A stretch of DNA of 64,000 bases from positions 3,100,001 through 3,164,000 of the forward strand of contig CBDHGY010000002.1 in NCBI GenBank assembly GCA_965263325.1, given 5' to 3'. Shown one piece after another: positions 1 through 8,712 of the stretch. Position 1 is the first letter of the stretch, and each line of letters begins with the position of its first letter. Source of the stretch: CBDHGY01 sp965263325. Lineage in GTDB: Bacteria > Pseudomonadota > Alphaproteobacteria > Caulobacterales > Hyphomonadaceae. The notes beneath the pieces were generated by a model. The model saw only the letters and a program-made list of their open reading frames with translations, was not told the origin of the DNA and did not search any database. A program made the translations under genes and the position numbers.

Positions 1-1
1 C

Positions 2-559
2 AATGCCGGTTTCATTTTTATCTTTGCGCCCATGGTCGCATGGCTCTGGATTTGGCTCGCGAAGCGTGGATGGGAACCATCCACACCTGTTAAATTTGCA
101 CTTGGTGTCTTCGGTGCCGGACTCGGTTACATAGTGTTGGTTGCAGGCATGGAAAGTGTCGGCCCTGCTGCACTGACGCCCGTTTTCTTCATTTTTGCGA
201 TTTATTGGGTGCACACCATGGCGGAGCTCATGCTGTCGCCTGTTGGTCTCTCGGCTATGACAAAGTTAGCACCGGCGCATCTGGTCGGGTTCTTCATGGC
301 TGCGTGGTTTGTTTTCTCGGGGCTTGGAAACGCCGTATCTGGTGTCATCGCAGCTGCTGCAGGGGCCGAAACTGTCGGCGGCCAAATTGTCAACGAGGCG
401 GCAGCCAAAGAAAATTACATTCAGGTATTTTCGTCGGTCGGGTGGATCGGCATGATTACCGGTTTCGTAATGCTTCTCATTGCACCGATCGTAAAGGGTT
501 GGATGAAAGAGGCCGAAATAGAAGACACAACGAAAATGGATGCGGTCGGAAGCAACTAA
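2..559 (+). CDS. POT-family peptide transporter, C-terminal part (5' truncated)
   Basis: The reading frame is open from base 2, so this is the last 185 codons of a gene that begins before the window. It has several long hydrophobic helices and the stretch SPVGLSAMTKLAP, which is typical of the last helices of proton-dependent oligopeptide transporters of the major facilitator superfamily (DtpT-like). Such carriers import di- and tripeptides with protons across the inner membrane. A charged cytoplasmic tail ends the protein. Its TAA stop overlaps the stop of the convergent rhodanese gene by four bases. The family call is fairly firm; the substrate is inferred from the family. Confidence 0.8.
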   Translation, partial: NAGFIFIFAPMVAWLWIWLAKRGWEPSTPVKFALGVFGAGLGYIVLVAGMESVGPAALTPVFFIFAIYWVHTMAELMLSPVGLSAMTKLAPAHLVGFFMAAWFVFSGLGNAVSGVIAAAAGAETVGGQIVNEAAAKENYIQVFSSVGWIGMITGFVMLLIAPIVKGWMKEAEIEDTTKMDAVGSN

Positions 560-1005
560 TCCGCCGCATAATCCTGCATTGGTAGCCCTTGCTTTTTCCA
601 GGCGAGGGTGCCGCCAGCGACATTGATCACTGTGGTGTAGCCCTCCGCTTCCAGCTTCTTCTGGGCTTTGGACGAGCGGCTGCCTGATCTACAGATGAGG
701 GCAATGGGTCTCGATTTGTCACCGTCTGCAGCGGCAAGGATCTGGTCAAGAAAATCTGCATCCTGCAGCGTTATGCCGATGGCGTCTTCCGCCATGCCGA
801 TAGACTTCCATTCTCGCTCGCGGCGCACATCAATAATTATAGCTGTGCCAGAGCGTTGAAGCGTCGACGCATCATCTACGGAAATTTCTTTTGCTTTAGG
901 CAATTCGGCCACGATCTCTGCCTTTAGAGCTTTGGAGGATTCTTCTGCGCAAGCTGCGGTACCGAGCCCTGTCAGTATCGCAGCGCTGGCTATAAAGCTC
1001 TTCAT
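556..1005 (-). CDS. Periplasmic rhodanese-like domain protein
   Basis: The protein has 149 aa when started at the ATG at 1005, which gives a clear signal peptide (MKSFIASAAILTGLGTAACA). A longer in-frame start lies inside tldD and adds an arginine-rich stretch with no signal character, so I reject it. The mature part is a single rhodanese domain. It has IIIDVRREREW near the N-terminus and the catalytic cysteine in LICRSGSRS, followed by the usual GG-LAWKKQGLP end. Rhodanese domains transfer sulfane sulfur through this cysteine; the partner here is unknown. The start codon overlaps the tldD stop (ATGA), so the two genes are probably translated together. Confidence 0.85.
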   Translation of the reverse strand: MKSFIASAAILTGLGTAACAEESSKALKAEIVAELPKAKEISVDDASTLQRSGTAIIIDVRREREWKSIGMAEDAIGITLQDADFLDQILAAADGDKSRPIALICRSGSRSSKAQKKLEAEGYTTVINVAGGTLAWKKQGLPMQDYAAD

Positions 1006-2405
1006 CCTGCTCCGCCGACTGTCAGTGCGTCGACTTTTACAGTCGGTTGGCCAACACCCACAGGCACGGATTGACCCGCTTTGCCGCACGTGCCGACCCC
1101 GTCATCCATCGCGAAATCATCACCGATCATTGAGACTTGTTGCAACGCTGTTGGACCATGGCCAATCAGCGTCGCGTTTTTCACTGGCGCAACAATTTTG
1201 CCGTTCTCAACCTTGTAGGCTTCGGTGCACTGGAAAACAAAATTGCCGGATGTGATGTCGACTTGTCCGCCGCCAAAATCGACGGCCCAGATGCCATCTT
1301 TGATCGATTTTACGATTTCTTCCGGATCATCATTGCCGCCTGTCATAAATGTATTTGTCATGCGCGGCATGGGTTGGGCGTCATAAGCTTCGCGGCGACC
1401 ATTCCCTGTCGGTGCAACGCCCATCAATCGAGCGTTCTGACGATCCTGCATGTAGCCTTTCAGAATACCGTCTTCGATCAGTACATTACGCTTTGTCTCA
1501 GTGCCCTCATCATCGAAAGACAGCGAGCCGCGGCGATTTTCAAATGTTCCGTCATCGATCACTGTGACACCTTTCGCGGCAACTTGTTCGCCAACCTGTC
1601 CGGAATAAACGCTGGTGCCCTTGCGATTGAAATCACCCTCGAGCCCATGGCCGACCGCTTCATGAAGCAGAACAGCCGGCCAGCCCGGCCCAAGCACCAC
1701 TTCCATTTCGCCGGCAGGGGCGGGAACGGATTGCAAGTTGATCTCTGCCTTTTTGAAGGCGCGTTCGACGAGGCCTTTCCACCGTTCAGGTTCCAGCCAT
1801 TCTTCGTAGGGTGCGCGCCCGCCCGCACCAGCAGATGCCGACTCGCGCCGGCCATTTTCTTCCATTGTTACGGAAACGTTCAGGCGCACAAGGGGTCTAA
1901 CGTCGTTCATCGTTTCGCCGCCGGGCCGGATAATGTCGACCTCTTTTCTGCTGCCGGCGAGTGAGACAGATACCTGAACCACCCTAGGGTCTTTTGCGCG
2001 GCAATACGCATCGATCTCAGCGAGAAGGGATGTCTTTGCAACGAAGTCGGGTGTTTCGGTTGGATCGATTGGTGCGTAGAGGCGGCGATTGGTGGGGCGC
2101 GGGCCGTCTGCCAGTGTGCCCGTGTAGCCGCGCTTAGCTTGAGAGGCCGTTTCTGCAGCGCGGGCGATTGCACTTTCTGTCAATTCGCTGGCATGAGCGT
2201 AGCCTGTCGCTTCCCCGGCAACGACGCGAAGTCCGAAGCCTTGACCGGTATCGTAGGCGGCAGATTTCAGCCGGCCATCATCGAACACGAAACTCTCTGA
2301 GCGTGAGCGTTCAACGTATAGCTCGCCGTCATCGGCGCCCTTAACGGCATCTGAAAGCGTGCGGGTTGCTGCGGCGAGATCAAAAGGTAGGGGTGTATTT
2401 GTCAT
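1002..2405 (-). CDS. tldD: Metalloprotease TldD
   Basis: This 467-aa protein matches TldD/PmbA-family proteases along its length. The zinc motif HEAVGHGLEGD (HExxxH) lies in the middle, and the C-terminal MxNTFM...GxxDxEE and VGTCGKAGQSVPVG blocks follow. TldD works with PmbA (TldE) as a heterodimer that degrades unfolded peptides, for example in processing of modified peptides and in CcdA turnover. A pmbA gene is not in the window. The start was set at MTNTPL (2405); a start seven codons upstream is possible and no strong ribosome site separates the two. It forms a two-gene unit with the downstream rhodanese gene. Confidence 0.92.
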   Translation of the reverse strand: MTNTPLPFDLAAATRTLSDAVKGADDGELYVERSRSESFVFDDGRLKSAAYDTGQGFGLRVVAGEATGYAHASELTESAIARAAETASQAKRGYTGTLADGPRPTNRRLYAPIDPTETPDFVAKTSLLAEIDAYCRAKDPRVVQVSVSLAGSRKEVDIIRPGGETMNDVRPLVRLNVSVTMEENGRRESASAGAGGRAPYEEWLEPERWKGLVERAFKKAEINLQSVPAPAGEMEVVLGPGWPAVLLHEAVGHGLEGDFNRKGTSVYSGQVGEQVAAKGVTVIDDGTFENRRGSLSFDDEGTETKRNVLIEDGILKGYMQDRQNARLMGVAPTGNGRREAYDAQPMPRMTNTFMTGGNDDPEEIVKSIKDGIWAVDFGGGQVDITSGNFVFQCTEAYKVENGKIVAPVKNATLIGHGPTALQQVSMIGDDFAMDDGVGTCGKAGQSVPVGVGQPTVKVDALTVGGAG

Positions 2406-2464
2406 CTGACATAAATGGCGCAGCATGCATGAGGCCGCAAGTCACGAAAAAATCAGGATTGATG

Positions 2465-3019
2465 CTAGTTCTCGGTAACTTCAAACCGACCGAGCTGCCA
2501 TTTGGCCTGTTCGAAGTCCGGATTTAGCTCGAGAGCTTTTTTGAAGTCGAAATATGCGCCTTCGATATCGCCAGTATTTTCCCTTGCGATCGCGCGATTG
2601 TAATAGGCAGCAAAAATGTCCTGCGTTTCCAACTCGATTGCCCTGTCGAGCTCGATCAGCGCTGCCGCGAATTGCTTCTTATAGATAAGCGCTGCACCTC
2701 GGTTAAGGTAAAGCGGGCCGTTTCCCGATTTTATGCGTTCAGAGGCAGCATAGTCTTTGAGCGCCGCATCGTAACGGCCGTCGCGCATGCGAATGATTCC
2801 TCGGTTCACGAGGGTTGCCGCCCGGTTCGACAGGTTCAATTGCCCTTCGGTCAGGGCCTTGGTGCAAAGATCTTCGATAGATCTCATGCTTTTCGTGGAT
2901 GTTTTGACTGCCATATAGCAGTCTTTTCCGAGGCCGGAGCCAATCACTGTGATCTGCCCGTAAGCTGTGGGGGTTGCCGTCATTGCAAGCGAGGCGAGTA
3001 ATAAAGCAAAGCGTTTCAT
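2465..3019 (-). CDS. Exported tetratricopeptide-repeat protein
   Basis: A 184-aa protein with an N-terminal signal peptide (MKRFALLLASLAMTATPTAYG) followed by about three TPR units. Recognisable repeats include NRGIIRMRDGRYDAALKDY, LNRGAALIYKKQFAAALIEL and YNRAIARENTGDIEGAYFDF. TPR solenoids mediate protein-protein contacts, and this one would act in the periplasm. The ATG at 3019 was chosen because it is the one that gives the signal peptide; an upstream in-frame start adds a non-signal aromatic stretch. It is transcribed away from ctaC and has no evident operon partner. No specific function can be assigned. Confidence 0.75.
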   Translation of the reverse strand: MKRFALLLASLAMTATPTAYGQITVIGSGLGKDCYMAVKTSTKSMRSIEDLCTKALTEGQLNLSNRAATLVNRGIIRMRDGRYDAALKDYAASERIKSGNGPLYLNRGAALIYKKQFAAALIELDRAIELETQDIFAAYYNRAIARENTGDIEGAYFDFKKALELNPDFEQAKWQLGRFEVTEN

Positions 3020-3170
3020 GGCATTTCTCCGCGATGGGTAAAAACGTAAACAAAATATACCATAAAAGCCCCATGGCTGCGACAATATTGAACGCAATTG
3101 TCCCTTAGTTTTTATGCCACAGCGCTGTACATAAACTAATGAACTTCATCAGATCGAGAAAGAGCGCCAC

Positions 3171-4139
3171 GTGAAACGTCTGATCACATTCTTTGCCGCT
3201 ACGCTAATTGCGGCTCCTGCACTCGCTGAGAAAGCCGTGCCATGGGGAATCGGGTTTCAAGAGCCTGTTACCCCGCTGGCTGAGGAGGCGTTCTGGTTCC
3301 ACAACATCATATTGATGCCGATCATCACAGTGATCTCGATATTTGTGACGGTCCTGCTGCTTTATGTGATGTTCAAATATAACCGCCGATCAAACCCTGA
3401 GCCGAAGAAATTTACGCACAACCTAACGGTGGAAGCGCTTTGGACGGGTATCCCGGTTGTCATTCTGGTTTTTATCGCCTTCTTTTCGTTCCGCCTGCTT
3501 TACATGTTCGATTCAGAGCCAAATCTGGAAAAGGTCGCAAGCGGCGAATCCAAGCCCTGGTACAAGGTTGATGTTGACGCTGCCCAAAAGGGGTGGATCA
3601 ATATCAAAGCGCAAGGACACCAATGGTACTGGACCTACTCATTCCCTGATTACGAAGACGCGGACGGGTATGAAGTCGCTTTCCAGTCAAACGGCATCCA
3701 CAAAGGTCTGCCAACGGACCGCGCCAAATACGAGTCGCTTGGCCGCGCCGATTTTGATCAGCAACCAAAAAACCTTGCGGTCGACTACCCACTTGTCGTT
3801 CCCGTAAATCGTTATGTTCGTTATTACACCGCCGCCGCTGACGTGATTCATTCCTGGGCGATGCCGGCATTTGCAATTAAGACGGACGCTATTCCTGGTC
3901 GCTTGAATCAGGGGTGGTTCTATGTTGATCGGCCCGGCGTTTATTACGGCCAATGTTCTGAACTTTGCGGCAAAGATCACGCATATATGCCGATTGAGAT
4001 CCGTGTTGTGTCACAAGCCAAGTTTGATGCCTGGATCGCTCTCATGCAGCTAGGCGAATGGGACGCGGCCTACGAAGTGGTTGCCGACAATGCGCAGGTC
4101 GCATCTGCTGCGACAAATACAGTTTTTGAGGATTATTAG
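3171..4139 (+). CDS. ctaC: Cytochrome c oxidase subunit II (aa3 type)
   Basis: A 322-aa subunit II of the haem-copper oxidase. It has a signal peptide (ending near LAEKAVPWG), two transmembrane helices (about residues 40-66 and 85-110) and a periplasmic cupredoxin domain. The CuA site is complete: the aromatic run QGHQWYWTY, the first His in VIHSWAMP, and GQCSELCGKDHAYMPIEI supplying two Cys, Glu, His and Met. It accepts electrons from cytochrome c and passes them to haem a. The start is GTG at 3171, preceded by GAGAAAGAG. ctaD follows after two bases, so the two are co-transcribed. Confidence 0.97.
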   Translation: MKRLITFFAATLIAAPALAEKAVPWGIGFQEPVTPLAEEAFWFHNIILMPIITVISIFVTVLLLYVMFKYNRRSNPEPKKFTHNLTVEALWTGIPVVILVFIAFFSFRLLYMFDSEPNLEKVASGESKPWYKVDVDAAQKGWINIKAQGHQWYWTYSFPDYEDADGYEVAFQSNGIHKGLPTDRAKYESLGRADFDQQPKNLAVDYPLVVPVNRYVRYYTAAADVIHSWAMPAFAIKTDAIPGRLNQGWFYVDRPGVYYGQCSELCGKDHAYMPIEIRVVSQAKFDAWIALMQLGEWDAAYEVVADNAQVASAATNTVFEDY

Positions 4140-4141
4140 TC

Positions 4142-5818
4142 ATGCCAATGGATGAAGTTGCCGTCGACGGCCATCATGATGCCCACGCAGGTCCGCGTTG
4201 GTACAGCCCGTCGCGGTGGTTGTTCTCAACCAACCATAAGGATATCGGAACGCTATACCTCGTCTTTGCATTGATTGCGGGTATTATTGGCTTTGGCTTG
4301 TCCGGCATTATTCGTTTCGAGCTAATGGACGGAGATGTGAATTTCATCCCTGCCTTGTTCGGCCAGGAACTTACAGCTGAGGCGATTGAACAGGCGAAGC
4401 ACTTCTACAACGTTGTGATTACTTATCACGGCCTCATCATGATCTTCTTTATGGTCATGCCGGCTTTGATTGGCGGGTTCGGTAACTGGTTTGTGCCATT
4501 GATGATTGGTGCGCCGGATATGGCTTTCCCGCGGATGAACAATATTTCGTTTTGGTTGACGGTTGGCGCGTTTGCTCTGGCTTGCTTGTCCATGGTCGTG
4601 CCAGGCTCGCCAGCAGGAAATGGCTTTGGCGGCGGCTGGGTGCTTTATCCTCCGCTATCATCAGATGTCGGTCACCCGGGACCTGCAATGGATCTACTCA
4701 TTCTGTCGCTTCACACCGCTGGTATCGCGTCGATCCTTGGGGCGATTAACTTCATCGTGACGATCTTGAACATGCGCGCACCCGGTATGTCGCTGCACAA
4801 GATGCCGCTATTTGCATGGTCAATGCTGGTAACAGCAGCGCTCCTTCTGCTCGCTCTTCCGGTGCTCGCTGGCGCACTCACGATGCTCCTGACTGATCGA
4901 AACTTCGCGACCACTTTCTTCACCGCGACAGGCGGTGGAGACCCCGTAATGTTCCAGCATCTGTTCTGGTTCTTCGGTCACCCTGAAGTGTACATAATGA
5001 TCCTGCCGGCATTCGGTATCGTCAGTCACATCGTTTCGACCTTCTCGAAAAAGCCGATCTTTGGTTATCTCGGCATGGTCTATGCGATGGTGGCGATTGG
5101 AGTCATCGGCTTCATCGTGTGGGCGCACCACATGTACACAGTTGGCATGGATGTTGACCTGAAGGCTTACTTCGTTGCGGCGACCATGGTGATTGCTGTG
5201 CCGACTGGCGTGAAGATCTTCTCTTGGATTGCCACCATGTGGGGCGGCTCGATCGAGTTCAAACTGCCGATGGTGTGGGCAATTGGCTTTATCTTCCTGT
5301 TCACCGTTGGCGGCGTTACAGGCGTCGTGCTTGCCAATGCGGGCATCGATCATGCGCTTCATGACACGTATTACGTGGTTGCGCACTTCCACTATGTGCT
5401 GTCACTAGGCGCTGTGTTCGGCCTGTTTGCCGGTTGGTATTACTGGTTCGAGAAAATGTTCGGCGTAAAATACAATGCAACGCTCGGCCATATCCATTTC
5501 TGGGGCACATTCATTGGGTCGAACATGATCTTCTTCCCACAGCACTTCCTTGGACTGCAAGGCATGCCGCGCCGCTTTATCGACTACTATGACGCTTATG
5601 AGCCATGGCATTACTGGTCATCTGTCGGCTACATGGTGACAATGGCTGCAACCATCCTGTTCCTCTTCGGAATCCTCGAGGCGATTATTCGCCAGCGCAA
5701 AGCTGAGGCAAATCCATGGGGTGAAGGTGCAAATACTTTGGAATGGACACTCTCCTCACCGCCGCCATTCCACCAGTATTCAACCCTTCCGGAAGTTCCG
5801 CAGGAGCAGCATCACTAA
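4142..5818 (+). CDS. ctaD: Cytochrome c oxidase subunit I (aa3 type)
   Basis: A 558-aa catalytic subunit of aa3 oxidase with twelve transmembrane helices. All metal ligands are visible: TYHGLIMIFF (haem a), WFFGHPEVYI (CuB His and the cross-linked Tyr), VWAHHMYTVG (two CuB His) and VAHFHYVLS (haem a3 and haem a His). The K-channel Lys is in PTGVKIFSW. It reduces O2 to water while pumping protons at the inner membrane. It sits two bases after ctaC and is followed by an intrinsic terminator. Length and motifs are those of a fully functional type A oxidase. Confidence 0.98.
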   Translation: MPMDEVAVDGHHDAHAGPRWYSPSRWLFSTNHKDIGTLYLVFALIAGIIGFGLSGIIRFELMDGDVNFIPALFGQELTAEAIEQAKHFYNVVITYHGLIMIFFMVMPALIGGFGNWFVPLMIGAPDMAFPRMNNISFWLTVGAFALACLSMVVPGSPAGNGFGGGWVLYPPLSSDVGHPGPAMDLLILSLHTAGIASILGAINFIVTILNMRAPGMSLHKMPLFAWSMLVTAALLLLALPVLAGALTMLLTDRNFATTFFTATGGGDPVMFQHLFWFFGHPEVYIMILPAFGIVSHIVSTFSKKPIFGYLGMVYAMVAIGVIGFIVWAHHMYTVGMDVDLKAYFVAATMVIAVPTGVKIFSWIATMWGGSIEFKLPMVWAIGFIFLFTVGGVTGVVLANAGIDHALHDTYYVVAHFHYVLSLGAVFGLFAGWYYWFEKMFGVKYNATLGHIHFWGTFIGSNMIFFPQHFLGLQGMPRRFIDYYDAYEPWHYWSSVGYMVTMAATILFLFGILEAIIRQRKAEANPWGEGANTLEWTLSSPPPFHQYSTLPEVPQEQHH

Positions 5819-5842
5819 GGTGATCGCGACATAAAATCTAAA

Positions 5843-5876
5843 AGCCCGCCCGGTCTCGCGATCTGGCGGGTTTTTT
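5843..5876 (+). terminator. Intrinsic terminator after ctaD
   Basis: CCCGCC (5845-5850) pairs with GGCGGG (5865-5870) and is followed directly by TTTTTT. It lies 24 bases after the ctaD stop and should end most ctaC-ctaD transcripts before the cox1-like gene. Confidence 0.8.
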
Positions 5877-5912
5877 GTTAGGTGCTGAAGCGTGCAGTAA
5901 GCGGGCATATTT

Positions 5913-6773
5913 ATGGATCAAGACCAAGAGTACGGGACGCAATTTTTCGATCCTGCGGGCGGAGGCGACCCCGTCTATATGCAACACATTTACTGGTTGC
6001 TTGGGCATCCCGAGACCTGGTGGCTTATCGCCAAAGCGCTTTTGCTTGTCATTGGTATTGTTTGGATGCTGCGCGCGCTGGTGAAAAGGAAACGCTATGG
6101 CATTGCCTGCGCCGTTTTGGTGATCGCTGCAGCGCTCGCTGTCTGGCAAGTGATGGCATGGCGTTCAGCCTATGAATTGTTCGCGGAAGGACGCGGGCTC
6201 GAGGTGAGCTGGCAGCGCTGTCCTGGCGTGGTCAGTTTGTTGCTGGCACTCGCCGTACCGATTGCTGCATTGTTCAATTTCCGGCGTCTTATCTTCGAGA
6301 ACCTCGTTGGCTTCCTGTTTTTGGCCGGTGGGTTGCTGTTTCTCTTTAGCGGCGCGCTCATGGGCTGGGCGCTATCGCGAAGCGGCGTCGATACGGCTCT
6401 GCACGACACTTATTACGTCTTCGCTCACGCGCGATATGTATTAGGTTTGACCCTGATTTTTGGCGCGTTCGCACTGCTGTACTATGGATTCAGGCGCGTT
6501 GTTGGGGCGGACTACAACCGCTGGCTTGGCACGGCGCAGTGGCTGAGCTGGACACTCGGCACCGCGCTCGTCTTTTTCCCGCAATATTTCATCGGATTAA
6601 AGGGCATGCCACGCCGATATGTCGATAACTCTGAATCCTATTCCAGTTGGCAAGGGGCGACCAATGTGGGCTCCGCATTGTGGCTGGTGTCGCTCGCGCT
6701 CTTGGTGATTGTGGTTATCGAAGCGCTAATCCGCCGGAGCCGCGGCGGAGAAGATGCGGCAAAAGAGGCTTAA
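5913..6773 (+). CDS. Truncated, ligand-depleted paralogue of cytochrome oxidase subunit I
   Basis: A 286-aa membrane protein whose first residues (FFDPAGGGDPVYMQHIYWLL) match the middle of ctaD. It then follows helices VI-XII of subunit I, including DTALHDTYYV and FFPQYFIGLKGMPRRY. Helices I-V are absent. Of the catalytic residues, His32 in GHPE and His172 in AHARYV (haem a3 position) remain. The cross-linked Tyr is Trp36, the CuB His pair is gone (AWRSAY replaces WAHHMY), the K-channel Lys is lost and the haem a His is Arg174. It cannot be an oxidase. The frame is intact, so a structural, assembly or regulatory role is possible. It lies between ctaD and ctaB. Confidence 0.85.
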   Translation: MDQDQEYGTQFFDPAGGGDPVYMQHIYWLLGHPETWWLIAKALLLVIGIVWMLRALVKRKRYGIACAVLVIAAALAVWQVMAWRSAYELFAEGRGLEVSWQRCPGVVSLLLALAVPIAALFNFRRLIFENLVGFLFLAGGLLFLFSGALMGWALSRSGVDTALHDTYYVFAHARYVLGLTLIFGAFALLYYGFRRVVGADYNRWLGTAQWLSWTLGTALVFFPQYFIGLKGMPRRYVDNSESYSSWQGATNVGSALWLVSLALLVIVVIEALIRRSRGGEDAAKEA

Positions 6774-6860
6774 AATCGCCCCGGTGCGGATACATTTGCC
6801 ACACTGAATTCCCGCTTAGTTTTTGCCATATATGGCCTTCAGCGCTAGTTACCGCTGCAG

Positions 6861-7835
6861 ATGAGCCGGAATAACGAGATGACCGATCAAACCGTGACGC
6901 CAGATGCGCCTGTTTACGCGACAGCCGGGGACTATCTCCAGCTGATGAAGCCGCGCATTATGATGCTCGTGGTATTCACTGCGGCGGCGGGGCTTGTCGC
7001 CGCGCAGGCTGTGAGCGGTATTTACATGAACCCGTTTATGGCTGCGATGTCTCTGCTTGCGATTGCGATTGGCTCTGGCGCAGCGGGCGCGATCAATATG
7101 TGGTTTGACCGCGATATCGACGCGGTCATGGCGCGCACAGCGACCCGTCCGATTCCATCTGGCATGGTTCCGGCAAATGAAGCGCTCTCGCTAGGGCTCA
7201 TTATGTCGGGTGTTTCAGTCATCATGATGTGGGTGGCGAGCAACACGCTTGCGGCGGTTCTGCTTGGCCTTTCGATTGCCTATTATGGCTGGCTCTACAC
7301 AATGGTACTGAAGCGCGCGACTCCGCAGAATATTGTGATTGGCGGCGGCGCTGGCGCGTTCCCGCCCGTGATCGGATGGGCAGCGGTGACCGGCGGAACG
7401 CCGCTCGATGCGTGGATCTTATTTGCAATCATCTTCTTTTGGACGCCGCCGCATTTTTGGGCGCTTAGCCTGCTCGCGCACGGCGAGTACGAAAAGGCGG
7501 GCGTGCCGATGCTGCCGGTGACAGACGGGGCGGCCTCTACCCGCAAACACATATTTGCCTATACTTTGCTGATGGTACCGATAGGCTTTGCGCCGGTTAT
7601 GACTGGGCTTGGCGGCTGGGTATATGCGGTGGTTGCAGCTGTACTCGGCGCGGCGTTCCTGCATGGTGCGGTTAAAGTGCTGCGGAGCCGGGCAGGTGAG
7701 GCAGATCAGACACCGGCTGATATCAAGGCTGCCAAAGGCCTATTCCTGTTCTCAATTCTCTATCTTTTTGTTCTTTTCGCTGCGCTGATCGTTGAGCGCG
7801 GATTTGGACTGTATTGGCCTGTTGGAGTCACATGA
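6861..7835 (+). CDS. ctaB: Protohaem IX farnesyltransferase (haem O synthase)
   Basis: A 324-aa UbiA-family prenyltransferase with eight to nine transmembrane helices. The first Asp-rich motif is NMWFDRDIDAVMARTATRPI; the loop FFWTPPHFWALSL and the conserved GVPMLPV are also present. It farnesylates haem B to haem O, the precursor of haem A needed by CtaD. The ATG at 6861 is used here; a second ATG six codons on (6879) has a slightly better purine-rich leader and is equally plausible. The stop overlaps the next gene's start (ATGA), tying it to the coxF-like/ctaG unit. Confidence 0.95.
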   Translation: MSRNNEMTDQTVTPDAPVYATAGDYLQLMKPRIMMLVVFTAAAGLVAAQAVSGIYMNPFMAAMSLLAIAIGSGAAGAINMWFDRDIDAVMARTATRPIPSGMVPANEALSLGLIMSGVSVIMMWVASNTLAAVLLGLSIAYYGWLYTMVLKRATPQNIVIGGGAGAFPPVIGWAAVTGGTPLDAWILFAIIFFWTPPHFWALSLLAHGEYEKAGVPMLPVTDGAASTRKHIFAYTLLMVPIGFAPVMTGLGGWVYAVVAAVLGAAFLHGAVKVLRSRAGEADQTPADIKAAKGLFLFSILYLFVLFAALIVERGFGLYWPVGVT

Positions 7836-8086
7836 TGGCAAGCGAACCGACTGCGCCAGCACCTTTCGATGAACAAGAGATCGCTGCGCGTAAAAGACGG
7901 AATTTATGGCTTGGCTTCGCACTGTTCGCATTTGTGGTGTTGATGGGCGTAGGAACTGCAATCCGGATCGGACAAGGTGCAGGGACAAAGCCCTGCAAAG
8001 CCTTATATTGGGAGCCTGTTAAAGAGGAATGTATGACCGAATCCATTCCTGACCCTGCCTACCAACCAGATCGGGAGGCAAATTAA
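7832..8086 (+). CDS. Small single-helix membrane protein of the oxidase cluster (CoxF-like)
   Basis: An 84-aa protein with an N-terminal cytoplasmic segment rich in charged residues (AARKRRN), one transmembrane helix (LWLGFALFAFVVLMGVG) and a short tail with two cysteines. Small proteins of this shape sit between ctaB and ctaG in many alphaproteobacterial oxidase operons and are annotated CoxF. Their biochemical role is not settled. Two adjacent ATGs (7832 and 7835) can serve as start; the first overlaps the ctaB stop. Its TAA overlaps the ctaG ATG (TAATG), indicating translational coupling. Confidence 0.75.
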   Translation: MMASEPTAPAPFDEQEIAARKRRNLWLGFALFAFVVLMGVGTAIRIGQGAGTKPCKALYWEPVKEECMTESIPDPAYQPDREAN

Positions 8087-8658
8087 TGGCTATCTCAAAT
8101 TGGAAAATCGCCGCAATTGCCTCCGGAGTGGTGTTCGGGATGCTTGGTCTCGCCTTCGCGTCCAAGCCGCTTTACGACACGTTTTGCCGCGTTACTGGCT
8201 TTGGCGGAACAACACGTGTCGCCGAGAAGGCACCTACGCAAATCATCGATCGCGAAATTGAAATTCGCTTTGATTCCAACGTAATAGACATTCCGCTTCA
8301 ATTTCGACCATCTAAAACGAGCTTGCCCGTCCGGCTGGGGGAGCATGCAATTGCCTTTTACGAAGTGACAAACACATCCGACGAGCCGGTCAGCGCCATC
8401 GCGAGCTATAACGTTACCCCGCACAAAGCTGGGCCATTTTTCAATAAAATCGAGTGTTTTTGCTTTGAGGAGCAGTGGTACCAACCTGGTGAGACCTACA
8501 AGCTGCCGGTGATCTACTTTGTTGACCCATACATGGACGAAGAAAGAAATATGAAAGATGTCAGCACCATAACGCTGTCTTATACATTCGTTCCAACGGC
8601 GGACTTCAAGGGTGCGGCGAAATCGGCATCCTTGACGACAGCTATTGCGAGCGAGTGA
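8086..8658 (+). CDS. ctaG: Cytochrome c oxidase assembly protein CtaG/Cox11
   Basis: A 190-aa Cox11 homologue. It has one N-terminal transmembrane helix, then the conserved PLYDTFCRVTGFGGTT segment and a periplasmic immunoglobulin-like domain. The copper-binding CFCFEEQ motif is intact. CtaG delivers copper to the CuB site of subunit I. It overlaps the coxF-like gene by one base and precedes ctaE by 54 bases. Confidence 0.96.
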   Translation: MAISNWKIAAIASGVVFGMLGLAFASKPLYDTFCRVTGFGGTTRVAEKAPTQIIDREIEIRFDSNVIDIPLQFRPSKTSLPVRLGEHAIAFYEVTNTSDEPVSAIASYNVTPHKAGPFFNKIECFCFEEQWYQPGETYKLPVIYFVDPYMDEERNMKDVSTITLSYTFVPTADFKGAAKSASLTTAIASE

Positions 8659-8712
8659 GAAGCAGCGCTAAAAAGCGCGAAACTACTCGAGATCATTTAG
8701 GGATCGCCGCAC

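Noticed and set aside
1137..1964. Long open frame on the plus strand opposite tldD
   Set aside because: It is antisense to a strongly conserved metalloprotease gene and its translation shows no domain; long antisense frames are common at this base composition.
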